Assembly (NCBI GenBank): GCA_021734835.1
Contig: JAIPIH010000007.1
Location: 53,260 to 117,259 of the forward strand
Reading direction: 5' to 3'
Origin: Candidatus Cloacimonadota bacterium
GTDB taxonomy: Bacteria > Cloacimonadota > Cloacimonadia > Cloacimonadales > TCS61
DNA: 64,000 bases
The translations under genes and the position numbers were made by a program. Under the pieces are notes generated by a model. The model was not told the origin of the DNA and made no database searches. It was given only the letters and a program-made list of their open reading frames with translations. Positions 54,497 to 63,770 of this stretch are shown here, in pieces (the first letter of the stretch is position 1; each line of letters opens with the position of its first letter).

Positions 54497-54526
54497 AACA
54501 GCTCTGCCCAGGTTGAGCTGTTTTTC
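54497..54526 (+). terminator. Rho-independent terminator
   Basis: AACAGCTC (54497-54504) pairs with GAGCTGTT (54515-54522), loop of ten bases, followed by further T residues. It ends the small-gene transcript just before the convergent dprA stop. On the minus strand no T-run follows. Confidence 0.85.
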
Positions 54527-54527
54527 T

Positions 54528-55622
54528 TTAATACAAAGGTACAACTTTATTTCCGGGTACTTTTTTGATAACATTTTTTAATTCTAGGGCAAGTAGTATA
54601 GTTGATAATTCTCCTACTTTATATCCCGTTTTAACGATAAGTTGATCAAAGTGCATTTCCGGTTTATTTTGCAGTAATATCCGATAAATAAAATCTTCCT
54701 CTTCATTCAGTTTTGGAAATTTACTTTTATTATCATTGATCACCAGTTCATATTCTTCCAGGATATCATTTGCATTTGCTATAATTTTAGCTCCCAATTT
54801 AATGAGATAGTTAGGTCCTTCAGCCTGAGGTCGGTTGATATCACCTGGTAAAGCAAATACATCTCTATTCTGATCCATAGCAAATTTAGCTGTCAATAAA
54901 GCACCGCTTCGTTTATCTCCTTCTGCAACCAGACAGCCTAAAGCAAGACCGCTAATTATTCTATTTCTGGTTGGGAAATTCCATTTTTCAGCTTTCTTAC
55001 CCGGAATAAATTCTGAGATCAAAGCTCCATCCTCAATAATTCGTTCTGCCAATTCCCGATTTCTGGCTGGATAGATTTGATCAACTCCGGTTCCCATCAC
55101 GGCATAAGTTTGGATGTTGTTATCAAGAGCTGCTAAATGCGCTATAGTATCTATCCCATAAGCTAAGCCGCTGATAATTGTGAATTGAGCTCTGGCAAGG
55201 TCAGAAACGATTCTTTTAGTCATCAATTTACCGTAATTACTAGCTTTGCGAGTACCAACAACGGCGATAGAGCGTCTTAGGGCATCACTTTGCAAAGTTC
55301 CCCTGTAGAAGAGAAATGGAGGTGGATCAAAGATATTTTTAAGTGGCTCTGGGTAGCTCTCATCGAGAATTGAAGTAAATTGGATATCATACTGTTCAAG
55401 AAGATCACATATCTTCTGCCAATTTTCCGGATCAGTTTCTGCGAAAAAATAATCTCTTGTTTTTGAAGTGATGATCCCCAAATCGAGTAATTTTGAAGTA
55501 TCTTCCAGAATGTTTTTTGGTTCACCCAGATCCCGAGCAATTTTTATAGCTTTAGCATTCCCGATATCAGGAGCAGAGAGCAGTTTTATCCAAGCTTTGA
55601 TCTTTTCCAAATCACTTTTCAT
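54528..55622 (-). CDS. dprA: DNA processing protein A
   Basis: DprA loads RecA on incoming single-stranded DNA during natural transformation. The 364-residue protein has an N-terminal SAM-like part, a Rossmann core (about 80-290) with VVGTRKASNYGK, SGLAYGIDTIAHL, RNRIISGLA and GALLTAKFAMDQNRDVFALPG blocks, and a C-terminal winged helix (about 300-364). The start is ATG 55622 behind GGAGAG, overlapping the preceding reductase stop. It closes the obg operon. Other competence genes are not visible here. Confidence 0.95.
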   Translation of the reverse strand: MKSDLEKIKAWIKLLSAPDIGNAKAIKIARDLGEPKNILEDTSKLLDLGIITSKTRDYFFAETDPENWQKICDLLEQYDIQFTSILDESYPEPLKNIFDPPPFLFYRGTLQSDALRRSIAVVGTRKASNYGKLMTKRIVSDLARAQFTIISGLAYGIDTIAHLAALDNNIQTYAVMGTGVDQIYPARNRELAERIIEDGALISEFIPGKKAEKWNFPTRNRIISGLALGCLVAEGDKRSGALLTAKFAMDQNRDVFALPGDINRPQAEGPNYLIKLGAKIIANANDILEEYELVINDNKSKFPKLNEEEDFIYRILLQNKPEMHFDQLIVKTGYKVGELSTILLALELKNVIKKVPGNKVVPLY

Positions 55623-56580
55623 AGATCTCTCCATTTACTATCTGATTTGGCCTATTATTCTGACTGATACTAAGTGCATTTTCTAAAGCAATTAACCCCA
55701 TCTTTATTCTTGTTTCAGCAGATGCACTAGCTGTATGAGGAGTTAACACAACATTCTTTAATTCTATTAAGTCGTTTGAAATTTCAGGTTCATTTTCATA
55801 AACGTCTAATCCGGCACCTGCAATTATATTTTCCTTTAAGGCAATAACAAGTTTCTTTTCATCGATAACTGGACCGCGAGAAGTATTGATCAAGATGGCC
55901 GTATTTTTCATTATTTTTAATTCTCTTTCTCCGATCAAATGTCTTGTTTGCGGCAGCAAAGGAACATGCAGTGAAACAAAATCCGATTTTTTGAGGAGCG
56001 TTTTAAACTCAACTTTTTTTGCAGATACAGTTTTTTCTATAACGGAAATTTCATCAGAATACAAAATATCCATATTAAATCCTGTCGCTCTTTTTGCTAC
56101 TGCTGTACCTATTCTGCCCGCACCAACTATTCCTAGAGTTTTCCCGTAAACATCAGCTCCTAGCAGAAGCGTAGGACTCCAACCTTTAAACTTCCCCTTT
56201 CTAGTAAAGTTATCAGCTTCCACAATTCTTCTGGCAGTACTGAATATTAGTGCCCAAGCCATGTCAGCAGTTGTCTCTGTCAGTACTCCGGGAGTATTTG
56301 TAACCGGGATATTTTCACGAGTTGCACATTTAACATCAATATTGTTTATTCCTACTGCATAATTTACAATTCCTTTTAACTGCTTATTGCAGGTAATAAT
56401 ATCCTCATCAATTTTGTCAGTTAACAAACATAAAAGAATGTCACATTTTTTTGTTCCTGTTACTATTTCTTCTTTAGTAAGAACTCTGTCATAAGGATTT
56501 ACATTTACCTCAAAACTATTATTTAACTGTTTCATGACTTGTTCCGGCAACTTTCTGGTAACAAATATTTTTGTTTTCAC
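55612..56580 (-). CDS. D-2-hydroxyacid dehydrogenase (glyoxylate/hydroxypyruvate reductase type)
   Basis: This 322-residue NAD(P)H-dependent enzyme has the dinucleotide loop GIVGAGRIGTAVAKRA and catalytic residues in NTSRGPVIDE (Arg), YENEPEI (Glu) and LTPHTASAS (His). Such enzymes reduce glyoxylate or hydroxypyruvate to glycolate or D-glycerate. The adjacent upstream glycerate kinase strongly suggests hydroxypyruvate/tartronate-type flux to phosphoglycerate. The start is GTG 56580 with GGAG nearby. It overlaps the dprA start by 11 bases. Confidence 0.9.
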   Translation of the reverse strand: MKTKIFVTRKLPEQVMKQLNNSFEVNVNPYDRVLTKEEIVTGTKKCDILLCLLTDKIDEDIITCNKQLKGIVNYAVGINNIDVKCATRENIPVTNTPGVLTETTADMAWALIFSTARRIVEADNFTRKGKFKGWSPTLLLGADVYGKTLGIVGAGRIGTAVAKRATGFNMDILYSDEISVIEKTVSAKKVEFKTLLKKSDFVSLHVPLLPQTRHLIGERELKIMKNTAILINTSRGPVIDEKKLVIALKENIIAGAGLDVYENEPEISNDLIELKNVVLTPHTASASAETRIKMGLIALENALSISQNNRPNQIVNGEIYEK

Positions 56581-56590
56581 AATAACTCCA

Positions 56591-57712
56591 TTAATTAAAT
56601 TTTAGTTTTCTGAAAATATGATTCACTTTATCAGTTAGCAGATGATATGCATTTTGCATAGCTGTTTCTCTGCTGATATCTTGGTTACTCAAAGAAAACA
56701 AATATTGAAATTGTCCTTCGTATTCATATCTTGATCCTTGCTCTATCATGCCAAATATCCCGATAACAGGTATTTTGTTTTTTTGAGCCATTTTGGCAAT
56801 TTTGTAGGGTATTTTCCCAAATTTTGTTTGAGAATCCAGTTTCCCTTCGCCTGTTACTATGAGATCAGCATTAAGAATTTTTTTTATTAACTTCGTTTTA
56901 TTAATGATGTAATCACTCCCGGAAATAAATTTTGATTTGAAAGCTATTGAAAGCCCTGCAGCTAAACCGCCTGCCGCTCCACTGCCAATGATCGTAGCAA
57001 TATCAACACCGGTTTTTCTCTGTAAAACAGTAGCAAAATGCTTTAGATTACTTTCTAAAATTTCCATAGCTTCAGAAGAAGCTCCTTTTTGTTTACTGTA
57101 AATTTTAGTAGCTCCTTGAGGACCGAGAAGAGTATTTGAGACATCACATAAAAATGTCATATCTATATGTTGATATTTACCAAATGCGGAAATATTAATT
57201 TCAGATAGATCTTTTAGATATAAACCACCGTGCTTGATATCAATTTTATTTGCATCCAAAAGTTTAGCTCCTAAAGCTTGTAATGCTCCGGCACCACCAT
57301 CATTTGTAGCACTGTCACCCAGACCAAGAATTATTTTGTAACAGCCTAAATCAATTGCTTTTTTTATTAATTTCCCAGTTCCAAAAGTTGTTGTAACAAG
57401 CGGATCTTGTTTTTCTTTCGGGATAAGTTCCAAGCCTGAAGCTGCTGCCATTTCGATAATTGCTGTTTTACTATTATTAAAGATACCAATATCTGTTGTT
57501 ATTTTTCTGCCAATAGGATCTGTTGTATCTACTGAAATTGTTCTCCCTGATACGGCTGAAAGCAGACATTCAACTGTCCCTTTGCCACCATCTGCCATCG
57601 GCATCAAGGTAATTTCATGTTTTGAATTATCAATGCCGTTTTTAATTGCTGAGGCAACTTGTCCGGCTGATAAACTTCCTTTAAATGAATTAGGCACAAC
57701 CAGGATTTTCAT
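56591..57712 (-). CDS. Glycerate kinase (GlxK/GarK family)
   Basis: The enzyme phosphorylates D-glycerate to 2-phosphoglycerate (most members of this family). The 373 residues are normal. The start KILVVPNSFKGSLSAGQVA, PMADGGKGTVECL, GLGDSATNDGGAGALQALG and GSGAAGGLAAGL are the family signatures. It lies between obg and the reductase with gaps of five and ten bases. Co-transcription with the reductase links D-glycerate formation to its entry into glycolysis. gene symbol left blank because glxK and garK cannot be separated. Confidence 0.93.
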   Translation of the reverse strand: MKILVVPNSFKGSLSAGQVASAIKNGIDNSKHEITLMPMADGGKGTVECLLSAVSGRTISVDTTDPIGRKITTDIGIFNNSKTAIIEMAAASGLELIPKEKQDPLVTTTFGTGKLIKKAIDLGCYKIILGLGDSATNDGGAGALQALGAKLLDANKIDIKHGGLYLKDLSEINISAFGKYQHIDMTFLCDVSNTLLGPQGATKIYSKQKGASSEAMEILESNLKHFATVLQRKTGVDIATIIGSGAAGGLAAGLSIAFKSKFISGSDYIINKTKLIKKILNADLIVTGEGKLDSQTKFGKIPYKIAKMAQKNKIPVIGIFGMIEQGSRYEYEGQFQYLFSLSNQDISRETAMQNAYHLLTDKVNHIFRKLKFN

Positions 57713-57717
57713 AAACT

Positions 57718-58752
<1,035 letters not shown>

Positions 58753-58769
58753 CTAAAAAATTGCTATGT

Positions 58770-60245
58770 TTATTTGATAAGTAACATCTTTCTGCAAGCA
58801 GCAGTTCTATTATTTACAGATAATTTATAAAAGTAAACTCCTGAGCCAACCTGGACATTATTTTCATTAGTTCCATCCCAAACTACAGAGTTAATCTCTG
58901 CTTCTCTGACCATAGGGTCAAGATTAAATTCTTTAATTTTTTGTCCCGCTAAATTATAGATTTCTAATTCTACTTTGTCGATAGATGAGAAAACGGAAAA
59001 AGAAATTGTAGTTATCGGATTAAAAGGATTAGGGTAGTTTGATAAAGTGCAATAAGCTACTTCTAAGTTTACATCAGAATTTGTATTATTTAATATCGTT
59101 TCTTCTACAAATTCAAAATTATTATCACTAAACCTGAATGTTGCCTCTTCCCAACCATAGCATCCACTTACGCTATTGAAGATCACACTCTCCGAAAAAT
59201 TAAAGCTTTGGGGTTCCATGTGGAATATCTCTCCGTCTACTTCAATCTCTGCTGTTATAGGAAAATGTCCGTTTTCATCGAAAAAAGTACAGGAAAAAAC
59301 TCCAGAATTTGTACCCTCAAGACCACTAATTTCCGGTTGAATGTTTATAAAAGGCTCAATTGTGTAACTTTCAATAACTTGCAGCGATAATTTAGCATTA
59401 TCAGTTATCAAAAAATTCGTAGGTAATGTATATTTAGCGGTCAGCGAACCCACACCAATGGAATTAGTTATATTAGGCCAGCTACCGAAATTTTCATCCC
59501 CTGTCAATGTTTCAATATCGCAGGCTAACTGGAGTTGGTCGTCTATCATGGCGACTTCTATACTCCCAATTAATTCGAAAATGTCTAAACTGAACTCAGT
59601 TCCACTAATTTTATACAAACCCGGACTCATCAGAAATGGTACATCACAATATATCATTGCATAAACTACTGAATCGATCAGCACAGTTTCCGGATTGATG
59701 ATCGTAGTTATGTAAAAATAATATGTGTCAGGAAATGATCCTCCTGAATCTACAGGAAAATCATTAGTTACATTTGTTAAACCTGAATAAAATTTATTAT
59801 CGGAATAGGCAAAATAATTACCAGTCAGATCTAGATTCGGCACATCAGGATCAAGGTTATCTCCTATAGGATCGGGAGCTATAAAGCTCAGTTCATCTTC
59901 AGGCGGGAAAATATCATTTGGCTGTAATGCTGGCATCATCCCGACCAAAGTATCTATCTCGGTTTTAAACCTGCAATATTGAATTTCAGTCAAGTTAGCA
60001 GGAATTATAGCTTCATAGGTAAGACCATTGATGTTATTCATATTGATATTATCCCAACCAGAATCTGTAGTGAAGAACATTTCTGTTTCAATTCCGGGTA
60101 GATCTAAAGTTTCACAACGTACATGGATCTCTTCCTGCATTGTATATGAACTATTTCTAACATTATTCCAAAAGCTGATAGAGGGAATTTGAGCACTTAA
60201 CAAGTTTATTGATGCTATAAACAAAAATAAAATAATTTTTTTCAT
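58770..60245 (-). CDS. Secreted protein of unknown function with Por-type sorting tail
   Basis: This 491-residue protein has a signal peptide (about 1-18, ending LLSAQ). The body (about 20-400) is beta-rich and Asn/Thr-rich with an N-terminal segment (EEIHVRCETLDLPG...MFFTTDSGWDNINM) like immunoglobulin-type repeats in other Cloacimonadota surface proteins; no catalytic motif is visible. The last 85 residues are the sorting domain, with SNYPNPFNPITTISFSV and the closing KMLLIK. It is followed by the obg operon 35 bases downstream. Surface or released location is inferred. Confidence 0.82.
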   Translation of the reverse strand: MKKIILFLFIASINLLSAQIPSISFWNNVRNSSYTMQEEIHVRCETLDLPGIETEMFFTTDSGWDNINMNNINGLTYEAIIPANLTEIQYCRFKTEIDTLVGMMPALQPNDIFPPEDELSFIAPDPIGDNLDPDVPNLDLTGNYFAYSDNKFYSGLTNVTNDFPVDSGGSFPDTYYFYITTIINPETVLIDSVVYAMIYCDVPFLMSPGLYKISGTEFSLDIFELIGSIEVAMIDDQLQLACDIETLTGDENFGSWPNITNSIGVGSLTAKYTLPTNFLITDNAKLSLQVIESYTIEPFINIQPEISGLEGTNSGVFSCTFFDENGHFPITAEIEVDGEIFHMEPQSFNFSESVIFNSVSGCYGWEEATFRFSDNNFEFVEETILNNTNSDVNLEVAYCTLSNYPNPFNPITTISFSVFSSIDKVELEIYNLAGQKIKEFNLDPMVREAEINSVVWDGTNENNVQVGSGVYFYKLSVNNRTAACRKMLLIK

Positions 60246-60366
60246 TTTGGACTCCCGATTTATTTTGGTAATCTCATAATTGAATTGATTCCCGTCAAGT
60301 TACATTTTGTGTTCACTTGACAAAATGATCAATAAGAAATTTGTTAATTCAAGTAAGGGAGATACT
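60246..60366. promoter_or_regulatory. Divergent promoter region before the SagB-xseA operon
   Basis: TTGACG on the minus strand (60298-60293) faces the secreted-protein gene, and TTGACA on the plus strand (60317-60322) with TTTGTT after 17 bases faces the oxidoreductase gene. The gap is 121 bases and shows no gene. Confidence 0.4.
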
Positions 60367-61122
60367 ATGATTAAAGTTGATAAACTGAGAGAATTCATGA
60401 AGTCTAATTTTAACCTGGTAAAAGATATAGAAACAGATCAGATGAAAGGACTTCCCCAGCCATCCCTGGAGAAGGAATATGATACTGATAAAGAATTAAT
60501 TGATCTAAAACCAGGTGATGAGATTAACATACAAAATGCTGATCTGATAAGTAATATCAAAAATAGAAAAAGTCATCGTAAATTTAATAATGATCCCGTA
60601 ACTAAGGATGAACTATCATTCCTGCTTTGGGCAACGCAGGGAGTAAAAAAAATATTTGAAAGGAATAAGAAAGCTTATGCAACTTTTCGTACAGTTCCAT
60701 CCGCCGGTGCACGACACCCGCTTGAGACATATCTTCTTATTAACAATATTTCCGGATTAAAGAAAGGACTTTACCGGTATTTAGCGTTAGAACATAAATT
60801 ATTGTTCTTAAATAAAATACAGGATGCTGCCACGAAAATAACTTCTGCAACACAAGGTCAGAAATTCATTGGTGAAGCAGCAGTTGTATTTATTTGGAGC
60901 TGCATCGCTTATCGAGGTGAATGGCGATATAACATTGCATCCCACAAAGCTATGCTTTTAGATGCAGGACACTTATGTCAGAATCTCTATCTGGCCTGTG
61001 AAGGAATTGCAGCTGGAACCTGTGCTATTGCAGCTTATGATCAGGATAAGGTTGATAAACTTATCGGAGTTGACGGGCAAAATGAATATTCAGTTTATCT
61101 TGCTCCTGTAGGAAAATACTAA
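60367..61122 (+). CDS. SagB/ThcOx-type nitroreductase-family oxidoreductase
   Basis: This 251-residue FMN-dependent protein is of the nitroreductase fold, SagB branch. Key blocks are RKSHRKFNNDPVTKDELSFLLWATQG near the N-terminus, FRTVPSAGARHPLETYLLIN and GHLCQNLYLACEGIAAGTCAIAAYD. Stand-alone SagB-like proteins occur without azoline peptide clusters, and no precursor or cyclodehydratase gene is nearby. The start is ATG 60367 behind AAGGGAG; an upstream in-frame ATG at 60307 has no binding site. It heads the operon with xseA, spaced by 15 bases. Confidence 0.88.
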   Translation: MIKVDKLREFMKSNFNLVKDIETDQMKGLPQPSLEKEYDTDKELIDLKPGDEINIQNADLISNIKNRKSHRKFNNDPVTKDELSFLLWATQGVKKIFERNKKAYATFRTVPSAGARHPLETYLLINNISGLKKGLYRYLALEHKLLFLNKIQDAATKITSATQGQKFIGEAAVVFIWSCIAYRGEWRYNIASHKAMLLDAGHLCQNLYLACEGIAAGTCAIAAYDQDKVDKLIGVDGQNEYSVYLAPVGKY

Positions 61123-61137
61123 GGGGGCCATTACTTT

Positions 61138-62358
61138 ATGAAGATTGATAGAGATAACATTTTTACAGTTTCAGAAATAAATAGCCATCTCCGTAATGTG
61201 ATAGAAAGCAGTATCCCACACATGTATGTTGAGGGAGAGATTGCAAATTACACACATCATCGCTCCGGGCATATTTATTTTTCTTTGAAGGATGAAAAAA
61301 GCAGTTTAAGGTGTGTATTTTTCAAAGCAGCAAATCTATCTCTCAAGTTTCAGCCCAAAGTAGGCGATAAGGTTATTTGTACGGGTAAGCTAACCGTTTA
61401 TGAGAGGGGTGGAAACTACCAGTTAAATGTAAGCCGTATTTTACCAACCGGAATTGGTGAACTACAATTGAAATTTGAAGAATTAAAGCGGAAATTGTCA
61501 GATGAAGGTTTATTCGACGTTGAACATAAAAAGAAGATCCCGCAATATCCAGAAAAAGTTGGTATAGTTACATCCTCTACTGGTGCGGCCATAGAAGATA
61601 TTCGCAATGTAATCACGCGTCGTTATCCTGCTGATATTTATTTATACCCGGCAACTGTCCAGGGAGACAGAGCTGCAAATGAAATCATCAAAGGTATCGA
61701 ATATTTTAATAATGAGTTCCCTGTTGATGTCTTAATAATCGGAAGAGGAGGTGGTTCACAAGAAGATCTCTTTTGCTTTAATGATGAATTACTCGCAAGA
61801 AAAATTTATGCTTCTAAAATTCCGGTTATTTCAGCTGTTGGTCACGAGATCGATTTCAATATCTCAGATTTTGTTGCTGACCTACGAGCCCCAACTCCTT
61901 CAGCAGCTGCTGAACTTGCCGTACCTGATCGTCTTGAACTTAAAAGCAAAATAAGTAATTTATTCAATACTCTTAACTATTCAACAAAACATTTTTTAAA
62001 TTCTAAAAGATTAGAAATTCATGATCTGGAAAGTGATCTTTTTAAACAGCATCCCCAAAATATGTTGAAAGATCTTCAATCAAGTTTAGGACAAACAACA
62101 ATGAGATTAACAAATCTAACTCAACAAATATTACAAACCAAAAGAAACAAATTATCGCTTTTATTTAATGAGTTGAGAGAACTTTCTCCACAAGAAGCAT
62201 TGAAGCGAGGTTATAGCATTATACGGAAAAACAAAAAAATTCTGAATTCGCTTGAGAAGATCAAGATTTCAGATAAATTACAGTTAATATTAACAGACGG
62301 TAAATGTACAGCAAAGGTTATAGACAAAGAAACGAATGCTGTAAGCGAAGATCAATAA
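61138..62358 (+). CDS. xseA: Exodeoxyribonuclease VII large subunit
   Basis: ExoVII degrades single-stranded DNA from both ends. The 406 residues have an N-terminal OB-fold (about 1-105, GEIANYTHHRSGHIYFSLKD) and the catalytic domain (about 110-320) with GIVTSSTGAAIEDI, IIGRGGGSQEDL, VISAVGHEIDF and DLRAPTPSAAAELA. The C-terminal coiled coil is shorter than in E. coli (456 residues). The small subunit xseB is not beside it; the following gene is a glycosidase. Confidence 0.95.
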   Translation: MKIDRDNIFTVSEINSHLRNVIESSIPHMYVEGEIANYTHHRSGHIYFSLKDEKSSLRCVFFKAANLSLKFQPKVGDKVICTGKLTVYERGGNYQLNVSRILPTGIGELQLKFEELKRKLSDEGLFDVEHKKKIPQYPEKVGIVTSSTGAAIEDIRNVITRRYPADIYLYPATVQGDRAANEIIKGIEYFNNEFPVDVLIIGRGGGSQEDLFCFNDELLARKIYASKIPVISAVGHEIDFNISDFVADLRAPTPSAAAELAVPDRLELKSKISNLFNTLNYSTKHFLNSKRLEIHDLESDLFKQHPQNMLKDLQSSLGQTTMRLTNLTQQILQTKRNKLSLLFNELRELSPQEALKRGYSIIRKNKKILNSLEKIKISDKLQLILTDGKCTAKVIDKETNAVSEDQ

Positions 62359-62362
62359 TAAT

Positions 62363-63424
62363 ATGAGAAAGCTAATTTCCCTGTTATTTTTTTTGACGGC
62401 AATTTCGCTTTTCGCCCAGATAAAGGCTGTTTGGGTTCCTATCTGGGAGATCACTACAGCAGAGAAAGTGGACAGAGTAATCGAAGACATGATTGCTATG
62501 GAAGTAAATCAACTTCTGATACAGATCCGTTATCGGGGTGATGCAGCCTACACTCCCAACAGAATCTCAAATTTATATCACAATACTGAAAAAAAGTACT
62601 ATGCCATCAAAGACTCACTTTTTGATCCTTTGGATTATCTTTTATCTAAAAAAAATATTACCGATCTTGAGATATTTGCCTGGCTTCCTACTTTTGTCAT
62701 AACCGGGCATGAGCTAGAAAATTTACATCCAGATCATATTTATTTCAAACATCCTGAATGGATAACCTGTGATTTTTCACAGGAGATGATGGATTATAAG
62801 GTTGATATGGGAGCGTATTTGGATCCCGGTATTCCTGAAGTCAGAGGATATATTAGAAATGTAGTTCTTGATCTGGTTACGAATTATCCTCTTGATGGTA
62901 TTCATTTTGATTACATCAGGTATCCTGATACACATTACGGATTTTCGAAATTAGCATTAGAAATGTACCGAAAGGATGTAAAATTCCGAGACGCTGATTC
63001 ATGGAAGGAATGGAAGGAAGCTCAAGTTACAAACTTTATGAAAAATATTTATCATGATATTAAAAGAATTGCACCTAAAATGGAGGTTACAGCAGCTGTT
63101 ATTTCCAATTTAGATGAAGCTGAAAGATATTCTCAAAACTGGATAAAATGGCTGCAGGAAGGTTTTTTAGATAGAGCATATTTAATGGAGTATTCCACTT
63201 CTACTTCTACCATAGAAAAACATCTTAACTATCTTTCCAATTATGATCTGAAGGAAAAAATAATAGTTGGATTACGCTGTTGGAGCACAGCTTATAAATA
63301 TCCAGCTTACAAGATAAATGAGAAAATTAAGCTGATCAGCAAAACAAATTATCATGGTTATGCTCTTTTCAGTTACACTGGTATCAGGGAATCTGAATAC
63401 TTCAAAGATCTTAAAATTAAATAG
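62363..63424 (+). CDS. Secreted GHL10-family glycoside hydrolase-like protein
   Basis: This 353-residue protein has a signal peptide (about 1-18) followed by a TIM-barrel of the glycosyl-hydrolase-like 10 (DUF187) family. The opening KAVWVPIWEITTAEKVDRV, NQLLIQIRYRGDA and DGIHFDYIRYPD (acidic catalytic region) fit. E. coli DigH (YddW) of this family cleaves denuded peptidoglycan, so a cell-wall role is plausible. It begins four bases after xseA stops. Substrate is inferred from family knowledge only. Confidence 0.85.
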   Translation: MRKLISLLFFLTAISLFAQIKAVWVPIWEITTAEKVDRVIEDMIAMEVNQLLIQIRYRGDAAYTPNRISNLYHNTEKKYYAIKDSLFDPLDYLLSKKNITDLEIFAWLPTFVITGHELENLHPDHIYFKHPEWITCDFSQEMMDYKVDMGAYLDPGIPEVRGYIRNVVLDLVTNYPLDGIHFDYIRYPDTHYGFSKLALEMYRKDVKFRDADSWKEWKEAQVTNFMKNIYHDIKRIAPKMEVTAAVISNLDEAERYSQNWIKWLQEGFLDRAYLMEYSTSTSTIEKHLNYLSNYDLKEKIIVGLRCWSTAYKYPAYKINEKIKLISKTNYHGYALFSYTGIRESEYFKDLKIK

Positions 63425-63435
63425 AAGGTTTGATT

Positions 63436-63699
63436 TTGCGAGTTGATAAATTATTGAATAAATTGTGTTTAGTAAAAACCAGAAGTGTTGCCAAAAAAGC
63501 ATGTGATAAAGATCTGGTAAAGATAAATGGAAAGTCTGCTAAAGCAAGTTCCACTTTAGTTAATGAAGACATTATTGAATACGAACTTTATGGTTATTTA
63601 AACAAGATCAGGATTATAGAAGTTCCAAAAGGAAATGTCTCAAAAGCTAAAGCTCCTGAGTTTTACGAAATTCTAGAAAGAAGAAAGTTGGAGTTGTAA
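63436..63699 (+). CDS. S4-domain RNA-binding protein (Hsp15-like)
   Basis: This 87-residue protein is essentially one S4 domain. The start RVDKLLNKLCLVKTRSVAKKAC resembles Hsp15/RqcP-type proteins, followed by VKINGKSAKASSTL and a basic tail. Members bind rRNA or stalled 50S-peptidyl-tRNA complexes. TTG 63436 is preferred because AAGG precedes it by seven bases; an in-frame TTG at 63430 is possible. It is the last gene of the SagB-xseA unit. Confidence 0.85.
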   Translation: MRVDKLLNKLCLVKTRSVAKKACDKDLVKINGKSAKASSTLVNEDIIEYELYGYLNKIRIIEVPKGNVSKAKAPEFYEILERRKLEL

Positions 63700-63724
63700 G
63701 AATCGCAGTACTACAATTAACAGC

Positions 63725-63755
63725 AATATAACAGCCAGAATTGCAATGTTATATT
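63725..63755. repeat. 8-bp inverted repeat between convergent genes
   Basis: AATATAAC (63725-63732) pairs perfectly with GTTATATT (63748-63755), loop of 15 bases. It lies between the S4 gene and the convergent sorting-domain gene. A terminator role is possible but no T-run follows. Confidence 0.4.
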
Positions 63756-63770
63756 ACTTATAGCTATTCC

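Noticed and set aside
60367..61122. Azoline-peptide (TOMM) biosynthesis cluster
   Set aside because: Only a SagB-like oxidoreductase is present; no cyclodehydratase, precursor peptide or transporter genes accompany it.
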